Assembly: GCA_963513935.1 (NCBI GenBank)
Contig: OY740772.1
Location: 9,504,607 to 9,568,606, forward strand
Direction: 5' to 3'
DNA: 64,000 nucleotides
Source of the DNA: Aphrophora alni
Taxonomy: Eukaryota; Arthropoda; Insecta; Hemiptera; Aphrophoridae
Part shown: positions 54,992 through 63,050 of the stretch, piece by piece
How positions within the stretch are numbered: position 1 is the first letter of the stretch
How the letters are laid out: the number at the start of each line of letters is the position of its first letter
Notes under the pieces: generated by a model
What the model was told of the DNA's origin: nothing
The model's database searches: none
What the model saw: only the letters and a program-made list of their open reading frames with translations
Position numbers and translations under genes: made by a program

Positions 54992-54998
<7 letters not shown>
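54744..54998 (-). pseudogene. nad4L: Numt: most of nad4L, N-terminus missing
   Basis: This encodes complex I subunit 4L, a small three-helix membrane protein. The minus strand, read with the invertebrate mitochondrial code, gives the diagnostic C-terminal half FSVCEGVLGLSVLV..SHGNDYLNSF and the upstream CSKR..LLSLEFIILSLF, ending in TAA at 54,744-54,746. AGA must be read as Ser (LLSLEF, FSVCEG), which is the arthropod and other invertebrate mitochondrial code. The frame is open over about 85 codons, against a usual length of about 95. The first 10-20 codons are lost where the (AT)n tract begins. It lies directly upstream of nad4 on the same strand with the usual overlap, so a single contiguous mitochondrial segment was inserted. 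Its open frame suggests the insertion is not ancient, although nad4 next door is broken. Confidence 0.92.

Positions 54999-55044
<46 letters not shown>
54996..55044. repeat. (AT)n microsatellite
   Basis: About 24 AT dinucleotides in a row directly follow the truncated end of nad4L. The tract may have grown from AT-rich mitochondrial sequence, or it may mark the right junction of the numt insertion. Confidence 0.95.
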
Positions 55045-55046
<2 letters not shown>

Positions 55047-55054
55047 TACTAACA

Positions 55055-55422
55055 TTGCGACGTCCATGTATTACTTTGCATTCATATATTAGGACGTCCG
55101 GCGTTTTGTTACGTCCGTATACGGACGTAATAACACAACCCCATGTTAACTCGTTCTAATATGGTCTGATATCACAACAAAAAATCCTATCTGCTAGACG
55201 TACTAATAACTAAACCCCTACTGCCTCAGTATATTTATATTCCATTCCATTACGAAGGGAAAAAAAAATTAGTCGAGCAACGTGGACGTCTTAGAGGTCG
55301 TCTTTTATACTGTGATATTCATTGTACAGTTCTGACGATTGCCGCTAGGTTCGCTGGAATTCAGTTCCAATATACACGCCGTGAATACTCATGTATATCC
55401 TGACGCGTTACCCACGTCCACA
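55055..55422. other. ACGT-rich patch of unknown nature
   Basis: Within this AT-rich flank, the ACGT core occurs about seven times: near 55,060, 55,093 (palindromic GGACGTCC), 55,111, 55,123, 55,197, 55,285 (GTGGACGTC) and 55,415 (ACGTCCAC). The last two are inverted relative to each other. No open frame or RNA gene is recognisable. It could be the remnant of a mobile-element end or a cluster of bZIP/CREB-type binding sites. The sequence alone does not decide. Confidence 0.4.
55109..55130. repeat. 22-bp perfect palindrome
   Basis: The half-site TTACGTCCGTA is followed immediately by its exact reverse complement TACGGACGTAA. There is no spacer. It is the strongest dyad in the flank and lies inside the ACGT-rich patch. 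Confidence 0.9.
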
Positions 55423-55693
55423 ATTTGGCAACACTGTTCACTGAAGATAATCAGTATCAGGCTGTTTACTCTCAATTAAGTCTTTTTCTCGTTCTACAAA
55501 AATTAGCTTGACTGAAGTTATATACAGATAAATACAGCCCAAAATATGCAGTTTATAGAAAAAAGTTACAGAAAAAAAGTTTTATATTTTTTTAAGGAAT
55601 GCATTTTGGCTGCATTAGTTTTTTTTTTTTTTTTAGCTGAACATAATATGAATATGCCGAATAAAAGTCGAATGGAAAGTTTTACCTTTAAAT

Positions 55694-55740
55694 GTTTCTT
55701 ATTCTTTTATGAACTTCAACAATACGTATGAAAAAAAGGC
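55694..55740 (+). repeat. Dispersed repeat motif, copy 1
   Basis: A 23-bp exact match to 58,382-58,404 begins GTTTCTTATTCTTTTATG, followed by about 20 bp of weaker similarity (AATA, GT, poly-A). It is probably a scrap of one short interspersed element present twice in this flank. Confidence 0.6.
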
Positions 55741-56709
55741 GTTCCTGTGAAAAAAAAGAAATAATAATAATAATAATGGCCATAATATGGTCAGCTAAAA
55801 AAAATTTAATTCGGTCAGAATGTCTTATTCTCAAAAAAAACATAAAATGAAAAGTCGGATGAACAAGTTTTTCCTTTAAATGTTTGAATGGTTCCCACAC
55901 TATCAAAGAAACAAAATTCCAGGGTTTTTCCAGGACTTTTTCAGGATTTCCCCCAAATTTTCAAGGATGTTAAATAATATTCGACGCAACAAATTCAATC
56001 ATAATTTCCAATATATTATAGTCTATGGGGATTTCTAGCTAAAATTATTAGCCTTCTTATCATTTTTACTGAAGTTATAGGTTCATTAAATGTTATAGGT
56101 GAGCAAATAAATATTAATTATATCACAATTGTTTTATTTTTTAAGATTTGTAAAATTCATAAATTCAGTTTCCAAGAACGGCACAAATTTTCGTGCAGAT
56201 ATTTTTAAAACATGTAATAATAGTTGAAAATGAATACACATCAAACATTTAAGAAATAATATTCACTTACAAAAGACACTTAAAATATATACTATTTTAT
56301 TATTTATATTTAATTCGTGTATTATTTCAAATTCATTTATATAAATTAATAAAAATTGCAGATTTTATTTCATTACAATGACAAAGCTTTCAAATCTTAA
56401 ATATTCCATACCAAAAATAATCACGTCTGGTAAATTTGATAAAGATTGAACAAAAACTAAACCGCTACGTTGTGAAAAATCGACCGTTAGTTTAGGACGA
56501 AAATGCGGAACTGATTTTACAAGTAAAATTAATTTTAAAAGTATATTTTATCATTTAACAAATAACTGCTAGCTAATAAAAAACAACGAATACAATAGTT
56601 TACATACGTGCGCAATTCAAAATAAAGAACAGGCCTACGTATTTGAAAACAACTTCCGGAGCAGATAAAGAAAACTTGACCTTGAGACAGAAGGGATTTT
56701 TTTTTTTAA

Positions 56710-56727
56710 CTCTCTCTCTCTCTCTCT
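56710..56727. repeat. (CT)n microsatellite
   Basis: Nine CT units follow a T run. Confidence 0.9.
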
Positions 56728-57004
56728 AAGCACCATCAAAAAAACTAATCGTAAGCTAATATAATTAATTGTATTTGTTAAAGTTTGTATATTCTCATAA
56801 AAAAAATTTAAAAAGTTGTGGCAGGCAAATATATCGGCCGTAGTTTTAAAACGTGTCTGCTTTACTTACCGGACACGACTAGATATTATTTACCGGTATA
56901 ATTTAGTAGTGTTTTCCCCTTTGTTTTCTACCCATTTTAACAAGACAATAGATAATAATAAAATACGTATAGTATTAAAAAAAAAATTAAAAAATAAAAA
57001 ATAA

Positions 57005-57935
57005 CAGACGTCAGCTTATCCGAAATAATTGGGACAGAGGTCTTTTCGGATTAGACTAAATATTTGCATTAAAGTCATAAAAAGTAATCATATTCAATTG
57101 GTGTATATTGTTAAGAAACGGTAGAGCTTTGTTTGTATGTTTACACAATTATTGTCTCTCCTGAAATTCCAGACAGACCGCATCACGGTGACAAGACAGC
57201 TTTACGAAACGAGACGTCTCTCACAGTTAGGGTGACCAGATTGTTACCATGTAAAAACGGGACACTAATATAACACGCACTACCGGGACTAGGGTCTAAG
57301 AATGGGGGTATGGAATAGGGCCTACAGAATCCTGGTTTAATGTTCGTCTGTTAAAATATTATAAAATTTAAAAAATCAAGTGTCTAAACTTGTTTTTAAA
57401 ACTTTTAAAACGTGAATTTTCTTTTCTTTTAAGCCTGTCAAAGCACACAAGTTTCTAGTTTTCCAAGGAATAAAAATAAATAAATAAAATGTTGTGGTTC
57501 ATATTACTTTATTAGTAAAGTTATTTCTAAAGTAAATATTAAGCATTTTTTATAAAAACCTGTTATATAACCGTAGTTACGTAACCGTAAGTGATGTCAG
57601 ATGTGTTTCCTAGTAAAACGGGACATTTTGAGGTCCCGACAACGTTTTTTTGTACAACGGGACACAACGTGAAAAAACGGGACTTTTTCCGTTTTTACGG
57701 GACGCCTGGTCACCCACCCTACTCACAGTAGGCCTACGCATAGTTTTATATTAGTTTAGTGTTAGCCCTTTACAAAATAATACGCACTGTATGATTTTGT
57801 TAAATTTGTAACTGGTTTATATCTTCTTAACCATAAACAACCTTTAAGTTTAACTAGACGCATATAAAAACATGTGCTTTTGAACTTAACCATTTTTCCC
57901 TAGTCAAACTGTTTCGGGTTAGCGGAACTCCACTG
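57005..57935. mobile_element. Probable pogo/Tigger-like MITE, interrupted by a hAT MITE
   Basis: The left end starts CAGACGTCAGCTTATCCGAAA and is followed by an inverted echo TTTCGGATTAGAC. The right end, read inward on the minus strand, starts CAGTGGAGTTCCGCTAACC and continues CGAAA. Both share CAG..(3-8)..GCTWAYCCGAAA, the layout of pogo/Tigger/jerky-type terminal repeats in the Tc1/mariner superfamily. Removing the hAT insertion and one target duplication (502 bp) leaves about 430 bp, too short for a transposase, so it would be non-autonomous. Weak points: the terminal repeats are imperfect and no clear TA duplication flanks the ends, so the pairing of the two ends is an inference. Confidence 0.4.
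57228..57721. mobile_element. hAT-type MITE, non-autonomous, 494 bp
   Basis: The left end is TAGGGTGACCAGATTGTTAC. The right end read inward is TAGGGTGGGTGACCAGGCG followed by TCCCG. These are imperfect terminal inverted repeats with a duplicated GGTGACCAG core, of the common hAT type. CGGGAC and CGGGACA motifs recur subterminally on both sides. The element is flanked by an exact 8-bp target duplication, CTCACAGT, at 57,220-57,227 and 57,722-57,729, and 8 bp is the hallmark length for hAT. There is no transposase frame inside, so it was mobilised in trans. The perfect duplication suggests a fairly recent insertion, into older pogo-like sequence. Confidence 0.85.
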
Positions 57936-59220
57936 TGTTAAAAAAAATTCCCAATACGTTAGCCGAATTCCCGGTTATGTTCCGCTTGAGTAGCCACTTT
58001 GAAGAAATAACGTTTGAGATAGCCACTAGACAACGCCTGAACTTAGCAAGCAAACGTAGCAGACAGTCGGCAACTTTTACTAAAATAACAAGTTGCCACA
58101 AATTACTAGCCTACTTTGCCTACTGATAAGAAGTGAAACGTTATAATTCAAATTGGTAATAGATTGCCACAAAACATAACAATGATAATTTGATCATTTC
58201 AATTTCTAAATTACGAGTGGCCTTCCTGTTACGTCATCTAGTGCGCGACTGCCATAAGTTGAATTATTTGTATAGCAACTGCCGTAGATGCTATACACTA
58301 GTACTTTATTATCCCGGAGTTTTTCATGCCCTTAAAAACTATATTAAATTCCCGGAGTCCAGGACCCGTGGGGGCCATGTAGTTTCTTATTCTTTTATGA
58401 ACTTTAAGAATATGTGGAAAAAGAATCTTGTAACAATTTTTAATTTACTCTTTTAAAAATACCCAATTTTTCGTTGAATATTTTACAATTAAAGTAAATT
58501 AATTTTACACGCATCGTATAAGATTTCTAACAAATTTAATAGAAAAATGTTATCTTGTTTTGAAGCTATAAATGTTTTCGAGCTTGACTCGTGAGAAACA
58601 AATTCAGAACACGATTCTGAAGCATTTGTCAGGAATATTTTTATAGCGGAAAGTCGGCTAAATAATAAATCACATTTTTTTCAGATTAATAATTAGGACA
58701 ATCACTAAAAATTTAAAGTAAAGTGTATTTTTTTTTGTTATGAATTGGTTTTACAATTAGTTTGTATTGTAAATTGGTTTGTGTGTATCTGTTGGTTCAT
58801 CTGTTTTTGTCACATAAATCATAATCAGTGAAAACAAAAAAAAAGAAAAGAAAAGAAAAGTAACTGGCAGAACTGTTGGTGCCTAGTGTTACTCTGAACA
58901 AAGTCACCAACTTTAAAAACTTTTGAAACCATGAAATTAGTCTTGAGTCATAGGCTGTGTCTTACTTGGGTCATGCTGGCTACTGGGCTGCTATTGTTTC
59001 ATTGTGTTAAGTTGTAAAACACCCAGGCGGAGATGGCTACCTGCACTTACAAACTACTGTAACTGTATTTTAAGAACAAATGAGTGCATGTCGTAAAAAA
59101 GAGCACATTTACTTGCAGTTGAAGTAATTCTTATTTTTAAAGAAGCATTAATAACAATTGATTCTTCAGCTGTATTTTCTCATAGTCGCTGACTATATAA
59201 TATAATCTTTTGAACATGTT
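57936..59220. other. Intergenic sequence with no recognisable gene
   Basis: The sequence is AT-rich with some more complex patches at 57,950-58,110, 58,200-58,380 and 58,860-59,050. The longest frame is 88 codons from 58,190 and matches no family I recognise. A short perfect stem GCAACTT/AAGTTGC lies at about 58,069-58,095. An (AAAAG)n tract lies near 58,840-58,860. The patches could be worn mobile-element or exon fragments, but no motif supports a call. Confidence 0.5.
58382..58425 (+). repeat. Dispersed repeat motif, copy 2
   Basis: Its first 23 bp are identical to 55,694-55,716, in the same orientation. The flanking similarity continues weakly to the right (AATATGT and poly-A). Confidence 0.6.
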
Positions 59221-59620
59221 ATAAGTAAAGATAACAATTATGAACTTAAAATCATTGAATTTTATATATCAAAATGTTATGATAAACCCCCTCCAAAAAA
59301 AACACCTTTTTTAAGACTTAATAAACGCAACATAGTTTACATATAAACATAATAGTTCCGAAGTAAAGATAACAAATTATGAACATAAAATCATTGATTA
59401 TTATATATAAAAATGTTACGGAAAAAAAAACAAAAACAAACACCTTTGTTAAGACGTAATAAACGCAACATAGCTTACATATAAACATAATAGTTCCGAA
59501 GTAAAGATAACAATAAATAATGAACATAAAATCATTGAAAATTATATATAAAAAGTTATGATAAAAAAAAACACCTTTGTTAGTTCGTAACATATAAGCA
59601 ACATAACTTACACATAACAA
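59221..59620. repeat. 138-bp minisatellite, about 3 copies
   Basis: The block AAGTAAAGATAACA, then ATGAACATAAAATCATTGA, then TTATATAT and TTACG/TTATGA, poly-A, CACCTTTGTTAAGA, CGCAACATAG and TTACATATAAACATAATAG recurs. The GTTCCGAAGTAAAG landmark is at 59,355 and 59,493 (138 bp), with an older variant at 59,223 and a partial last copy to about 59,620. A 100-codon minus-strand frame across it is only the repeat read three times and is not a gene. Confidence 0.85.
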
Positions 59621-59780
59621 AAACTATATAAAACGATACAATAAATACTATTCAACTAATAATTAGAGTACGCTGTTTCAGATTCTGATGACCTATAATC
59701 AATAAAAAAGAACTTACAATCATTGAAGTACTTTGCGCTTATAGTTGTTAGAAATATCACGTATTTAATTACTGTAACAG

Positions 59781-61401
59781 CTATTTCTTTTTCATGTACT
59801 GATTTTGAATGAAAACTTTAATTTTTAACCAAGATTTATTTTCTAGTACCTCCTTTCTCATGTTTTTCAGTTGTTCACATTCGCTCTTTTTTGGTGGGGG
59901 TCCTACGTTTTATATGCGTTTTGAAGAAAGATGTAACAACCACCTTCTGCTCATTTGTCCATGGTGCTAATTTTCGTTTCATCTTTTGGGGTTTTGGGGT
60001 AACATCTGGTTCATGTGACGTACTATCTACGCTAATGTCAAGTGTATTCTCGTGCTCCTGGATAATTTTATCTAAGTTGTTTTCGTCTTCATCATCGGCA
60101 GTGAGCAGGTCCTCTTCTAAATTTAAATTAATTTCATCCCTTTATACTGTGCTGCGTCACCACTATCCATCATTAAAAGTAGCTTGCAGATCTTTGCCGT
60201 CTGGTACACATCATCTGGCAATCTGTATTCTCCTCGGTGAATCCCCTCAGTGTTACCCATGAAATTAGCCAGTTGTTCGATTTCATAATCATTCATGTCG
60301 AACAGCTGAGTAAGAGTTGCCAAATGTTTTCTCAGTCTAGTGGTTCTAAGGGCAACTGGATTCTTAGCCCCAGAAGATTTGGCGAATTTTGCTAGTGTTT
60401 TGTATCCGCTGATAGGTGTTTCTTTACCTGGTATTCCAAACATATATGGATTTTTCACTCCTTTAAAAAAGTTGTGTCTTGTTGCTTTCAGCAAAGAAAT
60501 GTGTTCCTGCACGTCAGTAGAAAACAAAATGGCACTCCTCGATGTCTCTTGCCTACGAATACAACTCGTTTGAATCTAGATGCAAGTACCTTTTCTGTGG
60601 GAATAATAGAATCCCCAAATTCTTCATACGATTCTCTAGGTTTAGCTTCGTCGTAGATGGCCAGTGGCAGTCTTTCTAGTTCTCCTGGACGCTTTCTGTT
60701 AAGTAAAATAACCCGACAGCAAGCCACTTCTAGTAGTTCTCTATATGCCTTTTCATCTTCTTGGTTCTTTTTTAACTTCTCTGCTGCAATGATCCCTTCC
60801 TTCATCAGGTGGTCTTTCAATATCATGTGCATGGAGCAAGATTGTAATTTTGTTCCATTTTTTCATGTTTAAGTCGGTGGCAGCCACACTTGAAACATCG
60901 AAACACCAGTTTGCATCCATTAGGTGTACAAGTGTTCTCAACGTTTCTTGAACCTCTTGACTAGTACTATTGTTAAGCCACTTGCCCTTTGACGCTTCTG
61001 TCATTGTTATGTCACAACAGTCTTTTACTGTTTTTACAATATTCATCGCATATGTTGGTGCTCAGTATGTTTCTTTTTCCTCATCATACCCGGAAACTTG
61101 TTTTGTAGCCTCTACTAATGTTTCATAGTTTCTCGGTTGTAATATATCCATCATACATTTTATTTGCGGGTTTAGTTTTTCATTTGTATGAGGAGCTTTG
61201 CTAACTCTTGCATTTTTCTGGAGCATACGGGTATGTGATGCTTTCCTCTAAGGGTTCTTAAGTACCTGGCACCGTAGGCACATATTAGTTGGTCTTTCTT
61301 CCCAATTAAAGAATTTTCGTTTGCTGCCATATGCGGGAATTATACATTTCTTCTTAGTTTAGTATCAACGTCCATATTCCTAACTAAGAAAGATTGTGAA
61401 T
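59781..61401 (-). pseudogene. Tyrosine-recombinase-like (Crypton-like) pseudogene
   Basis: This is a decayed gene of about 540 codons for a DNA breaking-rejoining enzyme. In order on the minus strand it reads: an N-terminal part with FPHMAANENSLIGKKDQL and SRKMQELAKLLIQMKN; a helical middle region; box I arginine in LNRKRPGELERLP (about 60,680-60,712); FKRVVFVGKRHRGVP; ATRHNFFKG; box II in LRKHLATLTQ (about 60,305-60,345); MGNT at 60,249-60,260, where the family usually has GH; and the putative nucleophile in HRGEYRLPDD (Tyr codon 60,225-60,227). An acidic linker then leads to a SANT-like tail, APWTNEQK..FFKTHIKRR..SWLKIKVFIQN, ending TAG at 59,781-59,783. The damage is an in-frame TAA (61,340-61,342), a TGA (61,062-61,064) and at least five frameshifts (near 61,176; 60,815-60,838; 60,526-60,533; 60,135-60,141; 59,884-59,892). 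The right limit is a likely 3' splice site, TTATTTTCAG, on the minus strand. Similar proteins are known to me as multi-copy uncharacterised genes in insects and cnidarians. The Crypton assignment is inference from the box layout. Confidence 0.7.
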
Positions 61402-61408
61402 CTGAAAA

Positions 61409-61798
61409 TAAGTGATTTGATCAAATCCCTTCACTGTTTTAATGAAAAGATGAAATAATATTGTTTAGAAAGTACGTTATTTTTTTTACAGGCACATATT
61501 TTTGTTTTACATTGTATTTTAGATTGTTCACAGCAATTCATCTTTAATCCTTCACCTCCAAAAAATGATAATTTTCCTGCACTCGCACGCAGACTTAGGT
61601 TAGGCAAGGTTTTAGTACCTACTTCCATAACATCATCAAAACATCCATAACATTCCCCCCCCCATAATATTAGGTACTTGATAAAGCCGGAAATATATAA
61701 AACAATAATAAAAATTGCGCGAAAACTTCCTCCGGTAATGTTTCTCCGAGTCCTGACTTTTAGCTAAATTCAATAAAATAGTTTGATCAAATCACTTA
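61409..61798. repeat. 390-bp segment bounded by a 17-bp perfect inverted repeat
   Basis: TAAGTGATTTGATCAAA at 61,409-61,425 is the exact reverse complement of 61,782-61,798. With one mismatch the arms extend outward to about 22 bp. The core GATTTGATCAAATC at 61,414-61,427 is itself a 14-bp palindrome, and a third related site (ATTTGATCAAATCTCC) lies near 61,868. The arms could be the ends of a small MITE placed at the edge of the recombinase pseudogene. I see no clear target duplication. Confidence 0.5.
61431..61628 (-). pseudogene. CXC-type cysteine-rich domain fragment (mobile-element derived)
   Basis: A 65-codon minus-strand frame contains NCCEQSKIQ followed by CKTKICACKKNNVL. The spacing C-x4-C-x-C followed by KKNNVL fits half of the tesmin/TSO1-like CXC zinc-binding motif that often ends transposon-encoded proteins in insects. 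The second half is not visible: after NNVL the expected Cys is replaced by Ser and the frame turns into low-complexity sequence. It lies between the inverted-repeat arms, just upstream of the recombinase pseudogene on the same strand. It may be an exon remnant of that gene or scrap of another element. Confidence 0.3.
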
Positions 61799-62472
61799 CT
61801 TTCTTAAGAGAAATCACTCTACAGAGTTGTAACTTTAACATCCCATAAATTGGTCATCTACCAAAAGTATTTGATCAAATCTCCGTTTTTATCATCTCAC
61901 TGCGACATATATCTCATAAAACTAAATTTTCTACCAAATGACGGTTTTGAGATACATATATCTATAATTTCGATAGAAGACTTTTTTTTATAGCTTTTAG
62001 TAAGTGTTAGACAATTACTAGAAAACTAGAAAAATACAAGTTATGTAGGAAATTCATATTAAGTTTTTTTATGAATTTAAAGTAATTAATTGATGATCTG
62101 TATGAGGCAAAAAATAAATTTAACATTTTAACACTTACTTATTTATCGGTAGAATAAATACGAACCATTATATAGTAAAAATATATATTCGCTTTAGAAT
62201 TTTGATTTACCACCATGTGTTAACTCTATTTAGTTATCATGCCTTAAAAATAGTAACTACTTTGCTCACGAAACAAAAGTATTGAAAGGCTTTAAAAAAT
62301 CTATTTAGTTTAAATTAACATGTAAAGAATCACGGTCCAGTCCCAAATATTTTTAAAAATACTCCTTTCCTATACTTTGTAACTAATTTATCATTCTAGG
62401 AAGCAATTTTTTATTATTTAAATTTTAAAATATTTAATTTCAATTAATACTATCAAATTAATATTCGTCTTA
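61629..62472. other. AT-rich intergenic sequence with no recognisable gene
   Basis: Apart from a 9-C run (61,655-61,663), the right arm of the inverted repeat and a further TTTGATCAAAT site, I see only AT-rich sequence without coding frames or repeats. Confidence 0.6.
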
Positions 62473-62697
62473 TCTATATAACTAAAGCTGAAGAAGATTT
62501 CCGTGTTCCTTGAACATAAAAAAAAAATCAACTTGAATTATTCGTTTCAGGTGAAATGTAGATTTTGAATTTCGTGTCTGTCTGTGCGTCAATCACGCCA
62601 AAACGGCTGAGCATTTCGGCACTATCTCCCGTATCTAGGAGTTTGGGTACCCGGAGAAGGACAGAGGTAGGGGGGGGGGGATCAAAGCGCGTAAAAC

Positions 62698-63027
62698 ACG
62701 TTGATTTTTTACTTTTTCCCGATATTCCTGTACAATGGTGTTATTCGATTCAGCTCGCCAAGACGAACAAATAAGATCCTATACGGTTTTAGGATTTGAT
62801 TAGCCGCTAAAACCGTAAAACTTCAAAAAGACCAATCAATGTACACTACACCTCGCAAAACGATAATTCCTTAACTTTTTTCGATCTTCCCGTCCAAGGT
62901 GTCATTCGATTCAGCTCGCCTAGACGAACAAATAAGGACCGATGCATTTTTGCGTTTTGACTCACCGATTAGCCGCTAAAGAAACAAGAAAACTAATCAA
63001 AGTACACTACACTTCAGTCCACGAAAG
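62698..63027. repeat. Two 161-bp direct repeats inside the Helitron-like segment
   Basis: ATTCGATTCAGCTCGCC..AGACGAACAAATAAG occurs at 62,743 and 62,904. GATTAGCCGCTAAA and GTACACTACAC also recur at a spacing of about 161 bp (62,841 and 63,002). The copies are clearly diverged, and copy 1 alone carries the long hairpin. Confidence 0.85.
62782..62817. repeat. Perfect 11-bp stem hairpin
   Basis: TACGGTTTTAG (62,782-62,792) and CTAAAACCGTA (62,807-62,817) are exact reverse complements with a 14-nt loop. It is present only in the first of the two 161-bp repeats. Confidence 0.85.
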
Positions 63028-63050
63028 AAAAACATAATTAAGTTACTTGG

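Larger units (their letters stand above)
55423..57004. other. AT-rich intergenic sequence with no recognisable gene
   Basis: There is no coding frame I would defend: the open frames here are about 60-70 codons, low in complexity and rich in F/K/I. Visible items are a long T run near 55,617-55,634, an (AAT)n tract near 55,758-55,780, a CCAGG/TTTTC-rich stretch at about 55,918-55,960 that resembles the short motifs of mobile-element ends, and a (CT)n tract at 56,710-56,727. The rest shows nothing I can name. Confidence 0.6.
62473..63050 (+). mobile_element. Possible non-autonomous Helitron-like element
   Basis: The left end TCTATATAACTAAAGC follows an A, as in many Helitron 5' termini (A|TC with TATATA-type start). 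About 100 bp inside, GTGTCTGTCTGTGCGTCA and CACGCCAAAACGGCTGAGC resemble the 5' regions of insect Helitrons. An 11-G run lies at 62,670-62,680. The right part is two direct repeats (separate entry). I could not find a convincing 3' hairpin plus CTRR|T terminus, so the right limit is approximate. No Rep or helicase frame is present. Confidence 0.4.

Noticed and set aside
55352..55372. tRNA B-box-like GGTTCGCTGG
   Set aside because: There is no matching A box, acceptor stem or cloverleaf around it.
55990..56110. Possible second mitochondrial fragment (GGGGATTTCTAGC..TTATTAGCC stretch)
   Set aside because: I could not find any mitochondrial protein or RNA motif in either strand; it is only AT-rich.
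57919..58126. Overlapping frames on both strands of about 60 codons
   Set aside because: They are short, start inside the pogo-like terminal repeat, and match no family.
59318..59620. 100-codon minus-strand frame
   Set aside because: It is the 138-bp minisatellite read through, giving a repetitive CKLCCVYY-type peptide with no domain.
59891..60872. Plus-strand frames at 59,891, 60,340, 60,474 and 60,657
   Set aside because: They are antisense shadows of the minus-strand recombinase pseudogene, whose motifs are clear in the other strand.
62565..62774. 69-codon plus-strand frame
   Set aside because: It lies across the Helitron-like end and the G run, with no domain or coding signature.
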